Assembly (NCBI GenBank): GCA_947168325.1
Contig: CAMVLN010000017.1
Span: 1 to 17,136, forward strand
DNA: 17,136 bases
Origin: an uncultured Elusimicrobia bacterium
GTDB taxonomy: Bacteria; Elusimicrobiota; Endomicrobiia; Endomicrobiales; Endomicrobiaceae
Direction: 5' to 3'
Positions 16,680-17,136 of this stretch are shown here, one piece after another (position 1 is the first letter of the stretch; each line of letters starts with the position of its first letter). The position numbers and the translations under genes were made by a program. The notes beneath the pieces were generated by a model, which saw only the letters and a list, made by a program, of their open reading frames with translations, made no database searches and had not been told where the DNA came from.

Positions 16680-16765
16680 TTTTACAAAGCGAGAGCAAAG
16701 CTCTCTTTTACGGGCTTATTATTAGCCCTTGTTTCCTAAGTTCGCCTGCCTAAACTTTAATTGAC
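16680..16765 (-). ncRNA. tracrRNA of the type II-C system
   Basis: The tracrRNA base-pairs with the crRNA repeat and anchors it in Cas9. The anti-repeat is at 16731-16764 on the - strand. Seventeen bases in a row (16748-16764) are perfectly complementary to crRNA repeat nt 14-30. An internal loop follows (nine tracrRNA bases against six repeat bases). Then GTTCCTA (repeat nt 1-7) pairs with 16731-16738 with one bulged A. The 3' tail forms two stem-loops: GGGCT/AGCCC with a 7-base loop (16712-16728) and GAGAGC/GCTCTC with a 3-base loop (16691-16705). The promoter at 16772-16800 predicts a start near 16765, exactly where the anti-repeat begins, giving about 86 nt. The 3' end is approximate because the following T-run is weak. 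The gene lies between cas2 and the array and is transcribed towards cas2. Confidence 0.87.
16691..16709 (+). terminator. Intrinsic terminator of the cas9-cas1-cas2 operon
   Basis: GAGAGC-AAA-GCTCTC (16691-16705) followed by TTTT (16706-16709), 14 bp after the cas2 stop. The stem is six base pairs with four G-C pairs. The same inverted repeat, read on the other strand, is the last hairpin of the tracrRNA, so one element seems to serve both convergent transcripts. The T-run is short, so efficiency is uncertain. Confidence 0.6.
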
Positions 16766-16771
16766 ATTGCT

Positions 16772-16800
16772 ATTATAAAAAAAACTAATTCAAAAATCAA
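16772..16800 (-). promoter_or_regulatory. tracrRNA promoter
   Basis: On the - strand: TTGATT (16800-16795), a 17-bp spacer, and a perfect TATAAT (16777-16772). The predicted start, about seven bases further, coincides with the 5' end of the anti-repeat. That agreement between two independent signals is the main support. Confidence 0.75.
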
Positions 16801-16810
16801 TCACTTTTAC

Positions 16811-16829
16811 AATTGATATTATATCAATT
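16811..16829. repeat. Perfect palindrome at the cas-side edge of the array
   Basis: AATTGATAT-T-ATATCAATT, 9 bp on each side of one base. The right half is the first 12 bp of the outermost CRISPR repeat; the left half is flanking DNA. The other four repeats lack this mirror copy because spacers lie there. It places extended -10-like sequences (TGA-TATTAT and TGA-TATAAT) on opposite strands. Function unknown. Confidence 0.6.
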
Positions 16830-16841
16830 AAAGTTTAGGCG
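16818..16841 (-). promoter_or_regulatory. Promoter embedded in the CRISPR repeat (first of five copies)
   Basis: On the crRNA strand each repeat ends in TG-A-TATAAT, a perfect extended -10 box in its last nine bases. TTGCTC (repeat nt 8-13) sits exactly 17 bp upstream as a partial -35. Transcription should start about seven bases into the next spacer, leaving about 23 spacer bases in the guide. Coordinates cover the -35 to -10 of the outermost copy. The same element recurs in the repeats at 16884, 16950, 17016 and 17082. Confidence 0.75.
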
Positions 16842-17136
16842 AGCAATAGGAACTTTGATTAATTATTTTTTGTTTTTCTTCTAATTATATCAATTAAAGT
16901 TTAGGCGAGCAATAGGAACTTATCTCCTTTTTTATCCTCTATAAATTTTATTATATCAATTAAAGTTTAGGCGAGCAATAGGAACAGTCCGGCTATCCAT
17001 AAAGGAGTCTGCGAAATTATATCAATTAAAGTTTAGGCGAGCAATAGGAACACAATGCACTGTCGACTGCAACAAATAATCATTATATCAATTAAAGTTT
17101 AGGCGAGCAATAGGAACTCTAAACTAAATATTGAAA
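16818..17136 (-). CRISPR. CRISPR array, at least five repeats, continues past the window
   Basis: Five identical 36-bp repeats lie at 16818-16853, 16884-16919, 16950-16985, 17016-17051 and 17082-17117. The four complete spacers between them are all 30 bp, and a fifth spacer (17118-17136) is cut by the window edge. The crRNA-sense strand is the - strand: there the repeat begins GTTCCTATTG, as type II repeats typically begin with GTT, and ends TTGATATAAT. The anti-repeat on the tracrRNA pairs with this orientation. Transcription therefore runs from right to left, opposite to the cas genes. No repeat shows any degeneration, including the outermost one. Spacer G+C differs sharply: 4, 6, 15 and 12 of 30 bases for spacers 1-4 from the left. 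I found no match between a spacer and the rest of the window. Confidence 0.97.

Noticed and set aside
16761..16766. TTGACA on the + strand as a rightward promoter (leader) into the array
   Set aside because: The hexamer is consensus, but 17 bp further there is only ACTAAT (16784-16789), and the sequence is explained by the anti-repeat on the other strand.
16677..17136. csn2 or cas4 gene, which would mean subtype II-A or II-B
   Set aside because: No coding frame follows cas2; the region is filled by the tracrRNA, its promoter and the array.
16854..17136. Self-targeting spacer within the window
   Set aside because: By eye I found no stretch matching any of the spacers elsewhere in the window. 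A genome-wide search is still needed.
1..17136. tRNA or rRNA genes, insertion sequences, prophage or integrase genes
   Set aside because: No transposase-like or integrase-like frame, terminal inverted repeats, or GC-rich folded RNA gene was seen. The cas locus has the same AT-rich style as its neighbours, so recent transfer is not evident.

Overview
The window comes from a strongly AT-rich bacterium. Genes are packed on the + strand, with GGAG/AGGA ribosome-binding sites and several ATGA or TAATG stop/start overlaps. A GnnA/GnnB-like UDP-GlcNAc modification pair, rhamnose genes and an exported hydrolase suggest a didermal (LPS-type) cell. I cannot fix the phylum from sequence alone. A low-GC Elusimicrobiota/Endomicrobia-like or other gut-type lineage is possible but unproven.

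Layout. (1) 1-89: the start of a gene on the - strand that runs off the window, facing away from (2) a GH94-type sugar phosphorylase (198-2867). (3) 3063-8178: surface-sugar genes: rfbC and rfbD (dTDP-L-rhamnose), a DegT-type aminotransferase overlapping a Gfo/Idh-type dehydrogenase (probably UDP-GlcNAc to UDP-GlcNAc3N), and a polytopic GT-C-like membrane protein. (4) 8178-9737: a beta-CASP metallo-beta-lactamase-fold protein with a signal peptide, joined to the membrane protein by a TAATG overlap. (5) 9874-11652: mnmG, a tRNA-modification housekeeping gene with its own promoter. (6) 11728 to the right edge: a compact type II-C CRISPR-Cas locus.

The CRISPR locus is the most interesting part. 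cas9 (1222 aa), cas1 and cas2 overlap head to tail on the + strand. Behind them, on the - strand, lie a tracrRNA that I derived from its anti-repeat (about 16680-16765) and an array of at least five identical 36-bp repeats with 30-bp spacers (16818 to beyond 17136). Each repeat, read on the - strand, ends in TTGATATAAT, a perfect extended -10 box, with a -35-like TTGCTC 17 bp upstream. Each crRNA should therefore have its own promoter, as known for Neisseria and Campylobacter II-C systems. The tracrRNA has its own promoter (TTGATT-N17-TATAAT, - strand). The tracrRNA-proximal repeat should also fire towards the tracrRNA, which could give a second, longer form. One hairpin (16691-16705) appears to serve both as the cas-operon terminator on the + strand and as the last stem-loop of the tracrRNA on the - strand. 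With Cas9, tracrRNA, crRNAs, Cas1 and Cas2 all present and intact, the system looks complete and functional.
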